From: Branchinecta lynchi
Lineage: Eukaryota > Arthropoda > Branchiopoda > Anostraca > Branchinectidae
Length of the DNA: 64,000 nt
Direction of reading: 5' to 3'
NCBI GenBank assembly: GCA_023053575.1
Contig: JAKZAP010000003.1
Span: 31,874,228 to 31,938,227 of the forward strand
Shown here one piece after another: positions 13,401-19,400 of the stretch. Made by a program: the position numbers and the translations under genes. The notes under the pieces were generated by a model. It was given only the letters and a program-made list of their open reading frames with translations, had not been told where the DNA came from and ran no database searches. The number at the start of each line of letters is the position of its first letter. Position 1 is the stretch's first letter.

Positions 13401-16400
13401 TCATCCAGAATATTTCAGTTTTGCTGAATTTTCGCTCCTCTGTATCAATGTTATCTCACCCTTGGTGAGCGTTATTTATTTATTTGTTGTCCATATATTC
13501 AAATAATGCATAAAACGAATACGTCAGCTAGGATGCTGTGGCAGTTGGATATTTCGGCGCTTCTTGGCAAGGGTCCTCGTCAGGCTGTCAATCTTCAGGG
13601 TCAACGTCGGGGAAGGAACAAACCTGCAATAACTAAATAACTGAAGGCTCTACCGACTGCCGAGCTGCCAAAGCGTCATAGCTGACGTATCCGTTTTATG
13701 CATTATTTGAATATGTGTTTCAAAGTCAGCTTGGGCCCAAGGAATATTTAATGTTTGTCCGTCGAATTATGCTTATTTATTCTTCTTTTTTTCTATTTTT
13801 TACTCCATCTTGATTATCTACTTTTTGAGATGGGTTGTAAACAAATTGAATTGAACAGTTCATTCTATTCTTTTTTGGGATCCGAAAACGCAAGTGGAGG
13901 GATACCTCCAAAAGTTTTCCGTCTGTAAGCACGATAACTTTCGAGCGGAATTAAATGCTCAAACTTGGTGTGAGGATTCTTTGGGTCAAAGGACAGGCCA
14001 AGTTCGAACATGGGCTCCATAGCTCTATATGTAGGAGTGGGGGTTCAAATTAAGGGGCCAACATAATATTTTTAAAAGCTAATGAATTAATGAATGAAGG
14101 ATTTATAACGCACTGCCAAAGGGCATAAGTGCAGTAGAAAAGAACACAGATATATAAAATGATCACAAAACACTCAAAAATACTTTAATCTAAATCTAGT
14201 TTAGATTTTTGATCATTGATGGAGTCGTGGACAGGTAAGTTTCCAATCGAAGGACACAGTCCCACATCGGAGAGGTTCGATACAGGGGTAGGGAGACATG
14301 CTGAATCCGTATATGCAAATTATTTTCTCTCCAGTCGTACAGTTCGCCCGAAATCCGTCCAGAACCGGAATATTTGTTGAAAGTAAAAGTTCTATCTAAA
14401 GTTGATTAGCGGTTCGATGTGGGGGTAAAGAGACATCCTGAATCTGCGTCTTTCTTGCATCACCTACTCGTAACAAGTGCCATATGAGCTCGTAGCTCTT
14501 GTTTTGTTCAGGCACGAAGCAATCTTCACCAATCTCACCAGTGCCCACTGAAAAGCCGCGTTTGTGTTGAGATTAAAATTTCCCGCCTCATAGTAGAATT
14601 TTCGTTGTGGGGACGGCCGCAGAAATTCTAAACGTCATAAATAAAGTAGAATGTGGAAAATAAAAAAAATCCCTTTGCAGAATCCAAATAATGTAGTGCA
14701 ATCAGTAAAATGACACAAAACAAGTTGGCTTTTCAGTTAAACTTTGACAAAGATCTATTGGGTAGTAGGGCGGCGGGTGGAGGTTTGGGACACGCGTACT
14801 GCTGATGGAAAATTCTGAATATGAGCCTCCGGCTCGGATAGGTCATTCTCGATAGCCGTTTCGGTTTTATTTTCCGATACCAGTCTCGATGTCGGAAGTT
14901 AACCTTTCGTATGCATGTGTGACTTCCGCCGTCCTGGATTTTCTGCGGAATTGGCACACAAGGCAAGTCTTTGTTTATCGGCTTTGGTACAGTAGAGGTA
15001 TACTTATGTGAACGTCTTGTAAATGTGAACGATCGCCGAAAAAATAACTAAAACCCAAACAAGGCATTTTTTTTCAATATATACTGATAATAACCATTCA
15101 TGCCATTTGTACTTTTGAATATTTTGCTAATTCACTGATACTGACTGGACCATCAGCTGATTTCCTTGGCAATTTGAAAATTTTGCCAAGTGGAACGCAA
15201 CTTCAATGGAGAAGATGGCGGTCCGAACCTCCAGATGCAGTCAAAAGAGGAAGACGATTTTTTGAAAATTCAAAATCAAAGAAAGTCAACTGAATTTCTA
15301 TTTCAAGTTTGGGCTAGGATAACCCTGAAATACTTGGCTGTTAGCTGATATTTACTTTTTATGTGCAATTGACAAAAGCAAGGGCCAGCTAAAGGCACAG
15401 AAAACAGGACCACCCTTCTTTGTTATCTCCAACCCCCTCCTTAGTGTTCCCAAAGCTAGCTGGCAGGCCCTTGCCCCTCGTGCACTACAATTATGCACTT
15501 TTGCACCTTGAAAGTTCGCCTTTGGCCGTGTTGACTAACACATCGGGATAGTAGTCAAGAGGTCGTGTGATTCCTACTCACGACACTCACACCTTTTGCT
15601 TTTTTCCTCAAAAGTCGAATTCTCGGAAACCGTCTAAAACGGCAGTGGTCGTAACTTGAATTCTTGTAACTCTCAGTATCGACTCAGGGCACATTCTTGA
15701 TATGCCAGCTATATCGCCGGGTCAAGTTTGAGTCAAGTTTTCTGTTCAAAAGTGTTCACATAAGCATACATCTACTGTATGTTAGCCTAATATATTTTCT
15801 GTTCTCTCTGTCGTCGTAATTGGGTGCCCTCTCACGAGCCCCCTCTTCAGGTGAGGTTTGACAATTTTTTTTGCACTTACTTCCAGGACACCACTACTGC
15901 CCCTCGAATGACCTGCACAAACTGTGGAATTCCAGCCAAGAAACTGCAGAATACGGCCAAAGGATCCCTCTGCGGAACCTGTACTGAGTACCTCAAGTAA
16001 GTCCCCCTGTGCTTTTGACACGCGGCTTGACACGTGTAAGACGCGGTAACAGAATTGTTGGCTTTAAACTTTGATTTTCTCTTGGTTTTCCATCGTTATT
16101 TTAAAATACTTGAACTCTTTAAAACTAGGCTGTGCTTTCAACGAATAACCCACGGTTTTGGCTGTTTTAAACCTTTTCCGAGACCCGTTGAAACAACCCG
16201 AAAACAGGGAAACAATTTACATAACCGTTTTGTCTGATAGAACAAGACCAAAGGTTTCGATGGGATCCCAAAAATTCAATATCTGATCCAGACAACCGGG
16301 TCTTGCCTTAGCCAGATCAAGTCATCGCCAGACTCCTTGAACATTTTTACAATTAAAATTCAGAAACAGATTAAGTCCAAATAGCTAATCACCTGAGAAA

Positions 16401-19400
16401 ACCAAGTTCAGATATGGATTCAGCATGCGTGTTTACCCCTATAAGTCATATCTGTTTTGAAGAAAACTTCCTGCCACTTCTGCCAATTGCCCGGTTCCGG
16501 CCGAACTCCAGAACTACTTGTCCGGCGAAAAAAGAAAGCTCAAAGACGAAATCAGGGTATCTTCTTTTCCCAGTAATGAACCTCTAATCAACTTCAAACA
16601 GAAATTTAGCTTATAAACAAATTTTCCGATTCCAGCCGGATTCCGGTCGAACTATATGTCCGGGTAAAATATGATTGTCATACAGGGACTCAGCATCTCT
16701 TCTTACCCCTAAATCGCTTACCTAATCAACTAGCAATAAAACTTTGACTTCCAACAGTTTTCCGGTTTTGGCCGGATTCCGGGCGAACTACATGTCCCGG
16801 TAGAATATTATTTTCACATAAGTGTTCAGCATGTCTTCTTGCCCTAAATCGAACATCTAATCAACTCCAAATAAAACTTTTAATTTTGACAAACTTTCCG
16901 GTTTGGGCCGGATTCCGGTCGAAATACTTGTCCGTCGAGAAAATAGTTTTCACCATCGTCTTCAGCATGTCTTCCTACCTCTAAATCGAACATCTAATCA
17001 ACTTCAAATAAAACTTTTACTTTCAACAAACATTCCGGTTTGGCCGGATTCCGGGCGAAATACTTGTCCGTCGAGAAAATAGTTTTCACCATCGTCTTCA
17101 GCATGTCTTCCTACCTCTAAATCGAACATCTAATCAACTTCAAATAAAACTTTTACTTTCAACAAACATTCCGGTTTGGCCGGATTCCGGGCGAAATACT
17201 TGTCCGTCGAGAAAATAGTTTTCACCATCGTCTTCGGCATGTCTTCCTACCCCTAAATCGAACATCTAATCAATTTCAAATAAAACTTTTACTTTCAACA
17301 AACTTTCCGGTTTGGGCCGGATTCCGGGCGAAATACTTGTCCGTCGAGAGAATAGTTTTCACCATCGTCTTCGGCATGTCTTCCTACCCCTAAATCGAAC
17401 ATCTAATCAATTTCAAATAAAACTTTTACTTTCAACAAACTTTCCGGTTTGGCCGGATTCCGGGCGAAATACTTGTCCGTCGAGAGAATAGTTTTCACCA
17501 TCGTCTTCAGCATGTCTTCCTACCCCTAAATCGAACATCTAATCAACTTCAAATAAAACTTTTACTTTCAACAAACTTTCCGGTTTTGTCCGGATTCCGG
17601 TTGAACTACTTGTCCGATGACAAAATGGTTTTCACCATCGGGTTCGGCATGTCTTCTTACCCCATAATCGACTATCACATTAGCTGTTTCAAAATATTTT
17701 GTTTGCCCCTTAATTTGAATCCCCTCCCCCACCCCTAAATGTAGAGCTGCAAAGCACATCTACGAACTTGACTGGTCCGACGACCCAACGAATCCCCACA
17801 CCAAGTTTCATCAAAATATCTCATTCCCTTCGAGAGTTATCGTGCTTACAGACGGACGGACAGACGGACGGACGGACGGACGGACGGACAGACGGACGGA
17901 CAGACGGACAACTTTTGCGATGTCATAGGTATCCCTCCACTTACGTTTTGGGATCCCAAAAACTTACTCGCAGACAACCGTCGAAAGGGTAATACACATC
18001 GAAGGTAGCAAAACACGGCAAGTGAGAAAATCACCGTGGTTTTGTTAGAATGTACCGTACGAAATTGGGGTCTCCGGGTTTAGAAATATGTGGTGTGATT
18101 ATAGAAGTAGGTTGCATCAGTATTATAGGTAAGATAGGTCCTTTAAGAATTAATGTATGCAATAACGGAAGTCTGTTGCATTGGCATTATAGGTACGACG
18201 GGTCCTTTAATATTCTTTTGGGTTTTAGGAAACATGGAACAATGCGACCCACAGTCGTCCCGACAAAACGTGATCGCCAGAACGTCACTCAAGGGACGCG
18301 ACGTCCTCCGCGTGGCATGTATCTGGATCACGACGATTTGGCAACGTTCGCGTCCGCGCAGTCCAAAGGAGAGGTCCTGCTTAGGAGTTTAGAGGGACAC
18401 GTCGTCTCCTGGAAGCGAAAGGTAAGGAACGTTCTAGACCAACGTTCTAAGGAACGTTTTTGGACGCTTTAGTGAGGATGCCCAGGCCGGCAGGATCCTT
18501 CGCTCTTGTATCCTAGGGTATGTTGCTGCCAGGTATGACAAAAATCTTGGGCTACGAGAACATCTGTCTCAGGTGTATCCTCAAGATCCACTGGAATATA
18601 AGGTTTGAAGCCAAGCTGACCATTCATTTCAAATAAAATAGAAAAAACGAGATTTTCCGGATTTTTTCTTGATCAGCTAGTTACCCCTCCAAGATGATGT
18701 GCGAGGGGTAAATAAAATTTTGGATGTTTCGGTTGCACTTCTGGCGGACCGTCCTCAGCGAAGAAAACAAAACTAAATCATAAAATCCACCACAATAACA
18801 ACAGGAAAACGATGCGGAACCAAAAAACAATAAGACAACATGTAACTAAAAACCAGAAGAAGGATGCGGGCTGAACGACATGCAGATAAAAGTAAAATAA
18901 CGAAAATAAAATGTGCTTGTTCAAAGTGCATATGTACAAATCTGTTCCTTTGCCAGTTGTCCTTGTCCTTTAATGTTGCAGAAACATTTATTGAATAATT
19001 AAATAAAACACTTCCGTTTAATAATGAATAGGCCTTCAGTTACACTTTAAGGGGTTAACAGTATAACACTTTTAAAAACCTAACCCAAGCATTCTGTTTA
19101 CCTTCTCTTACTGATCGGAAGCCACCAGTTTATTTAGATTTGAACTTGAATGCCGGGTTGCTGTTTTTCTCGAGAAAAAACCCACGCAAAACGTCTTTTT
19201 TTCCAGATGACAAAATGTTCCACGTTTGATTAGCAAAGAATTATAGGACTCAACTGATTATTTTGTGTATGTCTTCAGGAGTAAACCACACTGTTTCTTT
19301 AATTTATTTGTATTTTTAATAAACAGCTGGAGCATCAGACGGAAATTATTATTATGATCCATGGCTCCATATGTGCCATAACGGCTGTCCCGGATAATCG

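Noticed and set aside
16600..17640. Regular repeats resembling a CRISPR array
   Set aside because: The 136 bp units are repeated in full without unique spacers, inside a mobile element, in an animal genome.
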